Positions 38,001 to 48,968 of a stretch of DNA of 64,000 nucleotides are shown here, in pieces. Position 1 is the first letter of the stretch; each line of letters starts with the position of its first letter. Origin of the DNA: Sphaerosporella brunnea (lineage: Eukaryota > Ascomycota > Pezizomycetes > Pezizales > Pyronemataceae); NCBI GenBank assembly GCA_008704415.1, contig VXIS01000162.1, forward strand, positions 38,017 through 102,016, in the 5' to 3' direction. Below the pieces are notes generated by a model. It worked only from the letters and a program-made list of their open reading frames with translations. It had not been told where the DNA came from and made no database searches. The translations under genes and the position numbers were made by a program.

Positions 38001-40904
38001 AATACATTGAGGAACATCATTTTCAAGTATATCCACCAGGTTGGCCAGAGACAGGGATTCACCTACTATATGTCACGGAGGGCAATCAAGTTTATTCTGG
38101 ATATGATCGAGGAGCAAAAGAACTCCGATCAATCCAGTTCATCTGGACGCACGGAGTTCACCGCGCGTGGTCCTTGCAATACGGAGGAACTCAACGATAT
38201 GGCTACATTGGAGAGCCGCATCCAACAATTGCTCGACGACGAAGTCAAGGTTGTCGTGGCGGACGAACGACCATCCGTGGCTCCAGCCCTCGATCAAGTA
38301 GCTACGATGCTAGCCCGTGACAACCTGGGAGGTGATGTAGCAGAGGATTATGTCCCACAAAATAGCTTCCATGTCCGCTTGATTGCCCCACAGATTCAAC
38401 TGCAGAGTGACAAGAACCCCGGAGCAGCTGTGCTTGTGGTTGCTCAAGGCATGCAACTGAAGATTGTCTCAATTATGGATCGGGACAGGCTGGGTGACGA
38501 AGTGAGCGGACTGGTGCAACGACGATTTGCCCTGAACCTAGAAAACACCCAATTCTTTGTGTCTCATCATAAAGATTTTGCGACAGAGTCCATGTCTCTT
38601 CACTCGGAGAATAGATATGGCGCCCCCAACGGTTCGTCTTGGCCTCCTTGGGTGCCGTTAGAAAGCATGTTTGATTTCCGTCAAACACCCGTCGGCTTTA
38701 GCCGTGCTGTGGAGAGGACTTCGGCGACACTGCGCTACGACAAGCACAATACTTTGCGTCTGAAATATAGTGATCAGGTCAGCGGAATCGAAGCAGGAAA
38801 AGCCGGAACGAAACATGGTCCGTTGGAAGCTGAACGTCGTATCGATCATGTATGGGTGGATTTCCCGCGAGTCGAAGCATCATGCGATTCCAACCAATAC
38901 TTTGCCATTTACATTATCATCATGGATCTGTTGCTCTATTCTGAGCCGGCCCAGAAAGTGCGAAGTGAAAAGCTGGAGAAAATTATGTTGGCTTCAGACT
39001 TCAGCGATTTGACGGGAGCTCCAGAGATGGTCGAATGTCTCCAGAGCAGGATCCGGCAGCTTAACGAGATCAAATCTCACTTTATGTTGAACGCCCAGAG
39101 CTTGGATATTGAAGGTTGGAAAGGAAAATACGCAGTTGAGGAAGACCTGGCAAACTGTGAAGAGGAGCTCTTCTTCATGATGAAGGCTATCACAACGGCT
39201 CAGCGCAAGTACGAGGATCGATCCGCCCAAGCTAGTGGGATTGTCCGGTGGTACATTACGGCTTCGGAGATTATTTGGCATATGCTGAAGGACAGGCACG
39301 AGCCGCTCATGGATGTGCGTCTTCAAAAGGCGGCGTTCGAACGCATGGATAATGCGGACGGATCAAACCATAACACTTTCGAAGTCGAGATGCTCAGAGG
39401 CTTCAATTTGCTTCCCGGAGCAACCTATCCGGAAATGATTGCACCGTTTATAGACCATCCTTCGCACCAGGAACCTGCGGTACGGCATGCTAAGGTACTC
39501 AGAGTTTATTGGAACATGCTTGAAGCGATTGCTGGAATTCCGGTTATGGATCACTTTGAGGTCAATCTCTTCCCGCTCAAGATCCAATTGGAGAGGGAGA
39601 TTGGAGAAAAGATCTTCGAGTACATCTTCCCTGAAGCTGGCAAGGGTGCTTTCGAGGACAGTGGCTTCTCTCCTTTCTTGGTTAATTCGATGAAGCCGTT
39701 CTCAGATAAGGCCGCCGAAGAATCTGAGAGTGAACTCGAAGCCATCCGCATTGAGGAACCGCAGTTGGTCGTCGACGATAGCTCGTCCACAAAGAGCGAC
39801 GCTTCCCTGGGGATGGATCGTTTACGGCCAACAACTTCACTCGGACAGGACCGAAGACCGCCTATTGCGCCCTCAGAACTGCCACGGCCGAAGACCTCGA
39901 GTTCTGCTTCCTTCTTTGGGAACTACAGAACGAAGCCCCAAACCCTATCTCGCAAGGCTTCCCATGATGAGCTGTCTTTGATGTCCAGAAGATCAAGTGA
40001 TGGCCCAGCACCAAGCATTTACGCCGTCGATAGCAAGAAGAAGATGCAATTTTTCGGACGAGCCTCAGCTAATGACCGCGATGATAACTATGACGAATTA
40101 TCGCAGATGATGTCCAGGGCTTCGAACTACATGACTCTGGCATACGTCAAAATCCCCAGTGTGGTGTTATGTCTCAGTTATAAGGGCCGTGGCGATAAGA
40201 ACATCGAAGACATTCACGAGCTCGTCTTCAAAATGCCGATGCTCGAGTACCGCAACAGGACCTGGTCCAACCTCGACTTGGCTATGCATTTAAAGAAAGG
40301 TACTCCTCCTCCCCCCTTTCCTGTAGTTCTGACGGTTGCTGATGTAGGCAGATATCATTCGTGCTTTGATCTCCCACACCGGCGCAATCATTCAGAACAA
40401 GCTCACTCACCACCGCCCCGACAAGCCAAAGGACAATCTTTTCCGCATGATGGCCAACAACAGTGCCCTAGGAACCACTCCCACCACGCGCCCAGGCACC
40501 TCTCATAGTAATTATCCCCACGAGTCCTTCGCGCTACCGCGCCCTTCGACCGCCTACTCTACCGCCAGTCGTAGCACACCTAGTATCCTCCGCTCCGATG
40601 CGGCGAGTATTTCCGGAGTAAGCGCCTTTAGTCGCAGGAGCGACCCGACAGAGGATGAAGGAGGGTTATTCGCGAACGCACTGGGGAGACATTTCACGAA
40701 TCTGACGATGGTATCTGCGAGGTTTGGGAATGGAAACGGAACGGCGAAGGAAGAGGAAACTGAAGAAAGGTTTACCTCCCCTCCCCCGTGTTTTTTTTTT
40801 TTTCTTTTTTCTTTTTGCGCATGTTGTGTACTGACAATTCTAAAAGTAGTCTCAAGAAGAAGAGTAGACTGCTTCTAGGTAGAAAGGTCTTTGGGGGGGC
40901 ATGA
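32004..40904 (+). CDS. FMP27: Bridge-like lipid transfer protein FMP27/Hobbit (BLTP2)
   Basis: Giant rod-shaped protein that moves phospholipids at ER-plasma membrane contacts. Exons 32004-33172, 33220-36272, 36322-36740, 36789-40299, 40352-40769 and 40847-40904 total 8628 nt, 2875 aa. An N-terminal ER anchor spans about residues 8-33 (NFATFVVGTFVFFLICAFVS). RBG-type beta repeats follow. Family hallmarks are the SW region (GFMVDGLESWEE), the GFWDK motif (ERTGFWDKIRLIL, about residue 1378) and the WPPW motif (SWPPWVPLESMFDF, about 2164). The C-terminus is a Ser/Thr/Pro-rich disordered tail ending LKKKSRLLLGRKVFGGA after a 77 nt T-rich intron. Start codon ATG 32004 is the first in frame. Confidence 0.96.
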
Positions 40905-41663
40905 GTGCGAGGGTGTTGTTTTTCTTTTTTTCCGCACCTTCTTTACCTATTTTGTTACGTTGCATTTGTTATCCTGGCGTTGGGGAAAGTGTGCGATATA
41001 GCAGCAAAGCATCGTTTTTTACCATATTGGCGTTTTTATTTCTTTATTTTGAAAGCTGCACGAGGGGTTACACATTCGTTGTAGAGGGATAGAATTTTAG
41101 ATTTTATTTTTGCGCCTCAATCATGTCGTCGCTCGTTCTCACTGGCCTTTACTATGTGTTTAATCAAGTTTATTGTCCGCAACCTATGTACACTGTGACA
41201 GACCCTCCACTCATCCCCGTCTTGATATCATCTCATGGGTCAACTGCGGCGACCCGCTTCCCCTGCCCCTTCCTGGAGCACTGGGAACTGGCCTTTACTC
41301 CTTCTGCTGCTTACCTCACACAACTGCCGAAAAGCCACGCCCACCAACAGCCTTAGGAAAAGCAGATTAGGGAACCTCGCACCTAGAAAGGCCAAATATC
41401 CATTTTCTCGTGAACGAGAACGGTCTGGCATTCTGTTTTGTATGGGAGAAAAAGTCGTGCTCGGCAATAAGCTTGGAAAAAGCGAGCAACTGTGCTAAAA
41501 AAACGGTCTCTTCACAGCACTTTGGCTCGTATTCCAGGAATGAGTCAGTTGCATTTTTTCACTATAATGTAACATTTTTTTTCACAACCTGAATTCATTT
41601 CGTACATTTATTTGAACCAATTCCCTCATGCCCGTGTAAAAAAACGTTCGCAGACTTCATATC
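40905..41663. other. Convergent intergenic region FMP27 / CAB2
   Basis: This holds the two 3' flanks. T-rich stretches occur at 40918-40940 and 41030-41110. No coding frame is convincing. Confidence 0.6.
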
Positions 41664-42832
41664 CTACTGAGTCACAGATGCACTCGGTGCCCTCGAGTCT
41701 TGATTTCCCGCCATTGGCCCATCCTTCTTCGCGCTCATCACGATTTCGTGACGCTTCACCACCTCCGGAATAATAAGACTCTCAATCTCAATCTGTTCTT
41801 CTCCGTCTTTGGCCTCGGGGACTCGGATCCATTGCTCTCCTTCCTTATCCACAAACACGACCTCGAACTTGCGTGTTGACAAAAGATTTCCAATGACTAA
41901 GTGGTGCCTGTACCGCTCCAACGCCTGTCTGCACTTGTAGAGGAGGATGTTCGGGTCCGTTTCTAACTGTGCACAAATCAGCGCCTGCCTCAATGCCGAT
42001 CACCACAGGAAACGCTGACCTTGAACGAGATTATCATTGCTTCGGGTGCCCATCCCTCCACCAACCGCTTCAAGAACTTCGGCACTGGATCTAAATCAAT
42101 CACCAGCTTTTTTCCTGCGCCAGTTTCTTTCGTGGTAGCTGCGGCCTGGGTAGCTGGTTTCGCGCCCTCTGTCTCTGGCGCGCCGCTTAAATCTCCACTC
42201 TGAATCTTATGTTCCGCCATCCTATCCGGCGGCACGAAGAAGTCGCTAACCGCTGCAGCGAGATAGAATAGCGCGCCATTGCCTATCATCTGCATCTGCA
42301 TTGCAACCTCTCTCAGCAAGAAAAGGTAACTGGTAACAGTAGTAAATGGCAGGAGCAGCAAGGTACGGCCCTCCTTCGCCCGTCTATATTTCCTCAACAC
42401 ATCCAGCATCTGTGCCCGATACTTCGAATGAACCACCACATCGCCGCCAGCCTGGTTTCCGTCCTCGCCGATACGTCCCCACTCGGATAGGTAGTCCAGA
42501 AAGCAATTCGTTGAATGCGAGTAGTGCCTGGAGTATGGCAATAACGAGAACTGGCGGTGCAGGAAGACGACCGCGTAACCCGCCTCGAGGAAATACTCTG
42601 CGCTCGTTGCGCCTCGGGTCCCAGCACTAAAGTTATCGATGAAGCGCACAGTTTGGTTTTCGAGAGGAACAGTGGTGCCGCCAGAAGAGACGAGAACGAC
42701 GTGGCGACCGGCGGCGTGGTGACGTAACACGAATCCCTGCACGATCCGAGAGAGTTCTGGCAGATTTGGGGGAGCAGAGTGGGTCTCAAAGTATTCGTTC
42801 TCGTCAGGCGATGCTATGGTGGACGAATTCAT
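41664..42832 (-). CDS. CAB2: Phosphopantothenate-cysteine ligase
   Basis: Second step of coenzyme A synthesis after pantothenate kinase, joining cysteine to 4'-phosphopantothenate. Exons 42832-42020 and 41966-41664 give 371 aa. The nucleotide-binding signature VLVSSGGTTVPLENQTVRF and IDNFSAGTRGATSAEYFL lies near residues 45-80. YLAAAVSDFFVP follows in the middle, then LVIDLDPVPKFLKRLV, and exon 2 starts LETDPNILLYKCRQALERY. The frame extends upstream of 42832, but the start there would be GTG, so I chose the first ATG (MNSSTIASPDENEYFE). The C-terminal 30 residues beyond the enzyme core are less conserved-looking. Confidence 0.93.
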
Positions 42833-43087
42833 GATGGTTCGGTGTAATTCGTGGGGAACGTGGGGTATGGCGGGGCGAGGTAAGGGATTCTCGGAAGACA
42901 CATGCGAATCACCAATATGTCGTGCTGAAAAATACGCGTAGTACTAGATAGATAGTGGTTCACAAAACTCGTAACCCTAATCCTCACGGCTGACAGTTCT
43001 TCAAAACCATTATGGCAACATATTTTGCCGAATTGAACATCCAATTGAAGAATGAAAGAGAAAGAATAAAGAACACATGAGCCTGCC

Positions 43088-46000
43088 TTAACTCCACCCA
43101 TAATATGCTGGTTCCCACTGGATAGGATAAGCGGTGCTGCTCATAGCAAAGTCGTCCTCCTCGAGTTTCTCCGCCGTCTCATTTCCTTGCGTCATGCTGC
43201 ATGCCGAACTTGTAACGACCTCCTTTTCTCCATCATCTTCGTACCGCACCGCAATCTTTTCTTCAATGCCATTCAATTTCACCTCTTCATCTCCTCTCAG
43301 CAAAACGACAGCAACGGAACCATCTAAGGGTTGCCCGGTGCTTGCATTAGTTGCAGAGCAGGGTGCAGTCGGGGTACTAGAGTCATTGCGCTCTGACTGT
43401 GAAAGCGACACGGAAGAAGGATCAATGTTGGTTGTTGATTTGTGCTTTTCATCTCCACCACTTGTGTCCGGGGGTGGACTGGATCTGCCTTTGTCAGCAG
43501 TAAGCAACAGGGCTTCGCGGCCTGGCTCGTCAGAGGCATCGGTTTTGTAAGGATTTACTTCGGAGGAGGTTGTGAGAAGGGTATTCGGGGGATGAGTCTG
43601 CCGAGGCGCAAGAGACTCGACGGACATGGGCTCTGATTCGCCACAGCAGGCGCTGGGCTGCGTGGTCGAGCTACTTCCGCCTCGCCACTCCTGTTTCTCC
43701 GGCAGTCGAATGTGGAAATCGGGTGGTCCTGCTAATACAGTCTCTAGCTTTTCAGGCAACTGCATGGAGCTACGTAAATTGCTGCGGTCGTTATTCTGGG
43801 TGGAGTGTCTTCTCAGGGGCGCAGAGGATATGGGGGGCTGTGCTGGTTGAACCGGCTGTTGTAGCTTGATAGGGTGTTGGGGATCAGAACTCGTTGTCGG
43901 TAGGGGTAATATCATCGTATGGCCATTGGGGGGCATAAAGGGCGACACAGAGCTGAATTGTGGACAGGATGGAGGAGCCACCTGATCTTGGCCGAGTGAC
44001 GATGGCGTGACTTCCTTGCCACTTAACCGTTGTTGATTTACACTCTTCAGATTACATAGGCTAGATTCGTCCTGATTGTTCTGCGGTAAGGCTGCAAAAT
44101 ATGGACCAGATCTCGTTGGATAAGGGTTAAGAGACGGGTGAAAAGGCGAAGGAGGACACGATGTTTGGAAGGAGGGTGTATTTTCGGTGGCAACGTTGTT
44201 TTGCGTAAAAATCTGCGCGCAATAACCGTTGAGATTTGGTTGCTCGGATTGTTGTAATGGATTTGGGGTGAGCATTGTGTTTTGGGGTGTCGACTGTTCT
44301 ATCGCTGAAATTTGAGATAAGAGTCCGGCAGGTTGTTGCCGTGTGTTCGATGGTTGGTAGGACGGAGATGCATGAGAGGGGACCCAAGTGGGAATTTGCT
44401 GGGGAGGAGCATGAAGCCCAGGCCCTCTGCGATGAGAAGGTTCTAGATCATAACTCGTATATTGTCCAGTCTGTGGCTTCGGTTCCCCAGATTGCACAAG
44501 AGCTTGAGCGCCGCCACTCCCCCCGCCTGCCAACCCTGCTTTTGCAAGCCGTGAAAGCTTCTTCAAAACCGGGCTGTTCGTAGCACTGGAAGTCGACGAA
44601 GAACGAAGAAACAGCTCCGAAAACCCTTTTTTGTGAGTCTTTACCTTCGAATCTCCTGAACCCTTCTGTTTTGTTCCCAACCTAGCCAAGAAACCTGCGC
44701 CTTTCACCGTTTTGGGCGGTTCATGAGCAGTGGGGTTTGTTGGTCGTTGATTCACAGTACGTTGCATCCACTCGAGTCCGCCGCCCAATGAACTTGCTCT
44801 CTTCACCATACCCTTTTTGTTCGAAGTAGAAGGTCCAGGTTGCTGCGCAGCCCCTGGAATATAATTAAGACCAGAGGGCGGCTCCGCAAGACCAAAGCCA
44901 AGGGTTTTGGGCGATCCAGGAGTCTGGGAGTGGGATTTTTGATAAATCTGGGAGTGTTGCAAGCTAAGAACTTGAGATTCTTGAGCTTGGTAGTAGTGAT
45001 TCATAGTCGAGAAATTTCCCTGTGGCCCTAGCATCTGAGAAATCCCCCCAGGATTTTGAGGCCCTTCTTGATTCCAATTGGTCTGCTGTGGCCGCAAAGA
45101 ATCGGGTGGCGAAGGGAAAGGTCTAATTGCACTTAGGCCTGACTGTTTCCTCTGCTGCGTCGCTCCAGTGTGATCGCGATGAGGCTGGAGAGACTCAGGA
45201 GCTGATTCCGGCTTCCACTTCTGTATAGAAATACCCGTTCCCCCTTTGGGAGGAAAGATGTACAGCTCGTCGTCACTCTCTACTTCTTCTCTCAATGGAT
45301 CAGAAACGTTGAAAGGGGTAGCTGGGTTTTGGTTCTCTCTGGCGTGCCGTAGTGACTCGTTCCTTTCCTGGAATAGACCTTGTCTAATTTCGGGCAATGC
45401 TTGATCAGCATACAAACTATCGCTCCTAGCTGGAAACTGTGCTGGTTGAGCAGGCACTTTCGACACAGGCAAAGGGTGCACATTCGAGGTGAAGGCCTGA
45501 CTAAGGGCTGTTCCAAACTGCTGATTTGGAATATGTTCTCTTCCTTGAATCAACTGAAATCTGTTTAGTTGGGACCTGGACGGCGACAATTGAAGTCCTG
45601 TAGGAAATTTCTTGTATGCAGTTGGGGTGTGTTGAAGTTGAGGAGCAGCTGATAAGGGATATTGTTGCCCTTCCAACCGCTGCTCGAAGGATGGATGTGG
45701 GGACGGGTTTGATGTTGCAGCCGTGACACCGTTTTCATACTCTTGGAATGCAATATTTGACGCGACACTAGTACTCTCAGAAGGGGCGTACGACTCGGCT
45801 AAGCTTGTTGTTGACTCGATGTCTTCAATTCTATTTCCTTCGGTGCTGTTACTCAGGCTTTCCTTGCTCCTATGTCCCTGTTTTTCTTGTCAGTATATTC
45901 ACACCACGATGCGTGGAAGACTGAAACTACATTATACCTTCTTGCTGGCTCCCTTAATCCAACCTCCGAACCTTCCGCCAGCCTTTTCTCCAAGCTTGAC

Positions 46001-48161
46001 AGCACCACGCCCTATCCTTTCCAATCTCTCCTCTACCCGATCCCCACCACTGACTTCGTCCATTGGATGCTTGCCAAAGAAGTTACCCAGTCCAACTCTG
46101 GCCCGGCTCTTCGAAGAAAGATGTGGTTTGACAGCAATCATATCTGTGTGGAGTAATTCTTCGCCGTTTTGGTGTTTCATCTGATATGTTATCCACTCCG
46201 AAAGCAAGTCACCGCTTTGCTGAAGGTGGATACGGAGCGCATTGTACGCCCTTGTACGTTCCGTAGGGTCCGTGAGCGCGGAGATTGCTCCTATTTCTTG
46301 GAAAATTGAATCCTGCTCCATAGATAAATTTATGTGTGGGCTCTGTGGATGAGGAATGGGGGGGAAATCGAGTGAACTGCCAGCGCCATGCATAGAGAGA
46401 TCTGGTTTCTGTACGCCAGCCGTTTCTTCATCGTCCTGGTCAAAATCGACAACTTCTGGCATCACCTCGTCATTCGGTTTTCCAAGCATTGGGGGCATTG
46501 GAGGCAGGATCTGAGTTCCTGGAGGCATGTGCATTGTTTCCTTAAGCATAAGTGTCTGCGGCCGACTGAATAGGCTGATGAACTCTTTCGAGTAATCATT
46601 CTCAGAAGGCTTGCTCTGATCCTCGATGACTTGTGCTTTCTTTTCGATAATTGGTCCAGTGATCGCCTCGATACCTTCTGATTCTGGACCAAGTGGCTTC
46701 GTTTGAGGAACAAATTGCAGAGGGTTGGACTCAAGGCGGATGGTGACCGGTAAAGAAGAGTCGTTGTTTTCCACTATGGGAGACAATTGTGCCTGCGTGT
46801 TGGCCTTTTCATCACGAGAGGCTATGGAATAAACAGTGCCTTGTCGCTCCAAAAAGCGCCTTCTGGCAGAGAGCATCTCGAAAAGCTCTTCATCCACACT
46901 GCTAGCTGGTGTCAAACTATCTGTCGATCCTTCCAGGAGCTCGTGGCTGCGTCTTGTCTCGCCTGTCGGTGTCTTATCATTACCACAACCCCTAAGAAAC
47001 ACAATGTCTGCGGATGCAGAAGTCTGCGTCTGTACCAGCGGATGACGTAACCACTGTCCACATCCAAGATCAGTGCTATAAGTGCAATGTTCTGGAGAAA
47101 GGATGGTTGGATGAGGTTGTGGCCGATCAGCCGGAGCGGGATCAGCCCCAGATTTGGCTACATCGCCCCCTGATATGTCGCTGCTGCCGCTTCCTCTCAC
47201 GTCTCCGGACATGTCGGATACCTTGTTGATGGCTGCGCCAGAAACGGGGCCCACGGGCGACACGTGCAGCTCTGAAAGATTAGTCGCAGCGTCTTGTTCC
47301 GACATCGCCATCGAATGGGATCTGGTTGAACTTGTAGCACTTGTGAAGTCTTGTGCCGGGGAGAATGAGAGACTCTCGGGTGGGAATGACTGGGGAAGAG
47401 CTGCAGTCGAAGGAAGCGCACCAATGGAGGTAGATGGAGATTCTTCCCCGGATCGAGTTGCTTCCACTGCAATCAGTTTGTGCGCACTTGAATGTTCCTT
47501 CGCTGGACCGTTTTGGTGCGAAAGTTCGTGCCGCTGCTCAGCTTCTTGGTGGCGTTTATATATATCTGAGGGCCTGATAAACTTCGGCGAAGCCGTAGGA
47601 ACCGACATTGTGGGTGATGGCTGGCTAGTTGCATCTGCGCTTCCACGCCGTGCTGCCGTTGCCAGCAGGTTCTCTTGCACATGTGTTTGCTCCATTGGCG
47701 ATGCCTTCTCTAGGCCCTGCTCTGCGAACTGAGAGCCGATTAGGGATAGCTCTCGCTCGCTAGCTTGCAAAGCTGTGTCTACGTACACCTCTAGTATCTT
47801 CAACAAAAAACCTTTGCTTGTTCAGCGTAACGGCCGCTGTCGTATCGTCGGCTCTGCTATGAGAGACGTTCGAGGATTCTGAGAGCGAACGCATATCGCC
47901 ATTGCTATTGTCGTCGTCGTCGTCGCCGTCCGGACCCCATCCGCTACCATAATCAACTTTTGGAGCCTCTACCCATCGCTTGGTCTTCTGCCGGTGGATG
48001 TTGGTCTTGAAAACATATGATGATGGCGACGACGAAGGAGGGTTGTTTCTGTGTCAATGGCCATGTCAGCCTATAAAATGATGCAATAGATCATGAAAGG
48101 GCTAGGCATGTCTGTACACTGGGGAGTTTGTGTGATCAGAGGTCTGATGGTATTCCGACAT
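43088..48161 (-). CDS. Large disordered AIM21-like protein (actin-associated, inferred)
   Basis: Exons 48161-48118, 48048-47789, 47721-45938 and 45877-43088 join in frame to give 1625 aa. The N-terminus carries a short conserved-looking block, YVFKTNIHRQKTKRWVEAP then DYGSGWGPDGDDDD, followed by RFFVEDTREQ and KFIRPSDIYKRHQEAE. These features remind me of fungal AIM21-type and SH3-domain actin-patch proteins; I cannot confirm the family by search. A second ordered block near the end of exon 3 reads FQEIGAISALTDPTERTRAY. Most of the rest is Ser/Pro/Gln-rich and likely disordered. I see no SH3 domain. The C-terminus is WEPAYYGWS. The exon 2/3 intron (67 nt) is supported only by frame and family-like continuity. 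Confidence 0.75.
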
Positions 48162-48332
48162 GGCGACGTTGAATACGCGCTTTCATAGACGATGAGGAGG
48201 AGGACAGCAGAGGGTCGTGGTGGTTGCGCAATGCGGAGTCATGGACAAGCTACAAGGTAGTTTTTCGGTTTGCTGAGGAGCTGTACCACGCCAAAGAGTC
48301 CTTACCCGCTGGTTACCGAGTAGATACTTACC

Positions 48333-48901
48333 TACTCGTGCCAAGGTGGTTACCACCACCCCCGGTCGCTCGCAGGCTCGCGAACCGGGGCACTCACAAG
48401 TGAGTGCCTGGCGGCTCAACCATAATTGCCAGCTCAACCTCGTCCGCCGCAATCCACACCCTTTTTCACCACCACAACCACAACTAAATAATGCCACCAA
48501 AGCGGAAATTCGAAGTAGAGCCCTATGAGTCTATCGAGACTCGGATTTGGACTCCTGTACCGAAAAGGGAGATGACGTGGGAGGTTGTTATGTCAGAGCT
48601 CCGGATGGTTGCTAGAGCGGGATGGCGAGAGAAGAGACCTCGAGGAGTTTACCCTTTGTGGTAGAGTCGCCTGTAAATAATCTTCGATAGCCTCTTGAAA
48701 TAAACTTATAGGACTCTACTTCAAGTTTTCGCTTTGATAACATGATTTATTTGTGGTTGTGGTGGTGAAAAGGGGTGTGGATTGCGGCGGACGAGGTTGA
48801 GCTGGCAATTATGGTTGAGCCGCCAGGCACTCACTTGTGAGTGCCCCGGTTCGCGAGCCTGCGAGCGACCGGGGGTGGTGGTAACCACCTTGGCACGAGT
48901 A
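48333..48901. mobile_element. Long-arm foldback element carrying a small ORF
   Basis: Bases 48333-48486 and 48748-48901 are inverted repeats of about 154 bp with only one or two mismatches, ending tactcgtgccaaggtggtta at the outside and flanked by TA. Each arm contains its own small palindromes (ggtggttaccacc, ggcactcacaagtgagtgcc). The 261 bp centre holds a 57-codon ORF on the plus strand and an AATAAA signal. The element lies in the divergent promoter between the AIM21-like gene and RGD1, leaving 171 and 67 bp to the two start codons. It is longer than the other foldback elements here, and no transposase is encoded. Confidence 0.85.
48491..48664 (+). CDS. 57 aa basic protein encoded inside the foldback element
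   Basis: The ORF starts with ATG in a favourable context (aaataATGcc) just inside the left inverted repeat and ends with TAG. AATAAA follows at 48699-48704. The product is Lys/Arg/Glu/Trp-rich, beginning MPPKRKFEVEPYESIETRIW and ending REKRPRGVYPLW, with a predicted basic character and a possible nuclear-localisation sequence (PPKRK). I recognise no family. If expressed, promoter and leader would come from the inverted repeat. It may be a remnant of a transposase or an unrelated captured or new gene; whether it is translated is unknown. Confidence 0.45.
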   Translation: MPPKRKFEVEPYESIETRIWTPVPKREMTWEVVMSELRMVARAGWREKRPRGVYPLW

Positions 48902-48968
48902 CTTCATCACTTCCTGTCTACTTTACTCACTTCCCTCTAACGTTCGTAACGATAACCCTTTGCTTATC

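Noticed and set aside
42833..42901. Upstream extension of CAB2
   Set aside because: The frame is open but starts with GTG. The first ATG at 42832 gives the expected enzyme N-terminus.
48183..48500. 105-codon minus-strand frame across the foldback arm
   Set aside because: It is a mirror of the inverted arm and has no ATG-linked conserved content; the small plus-strand ORF is the better candidate.
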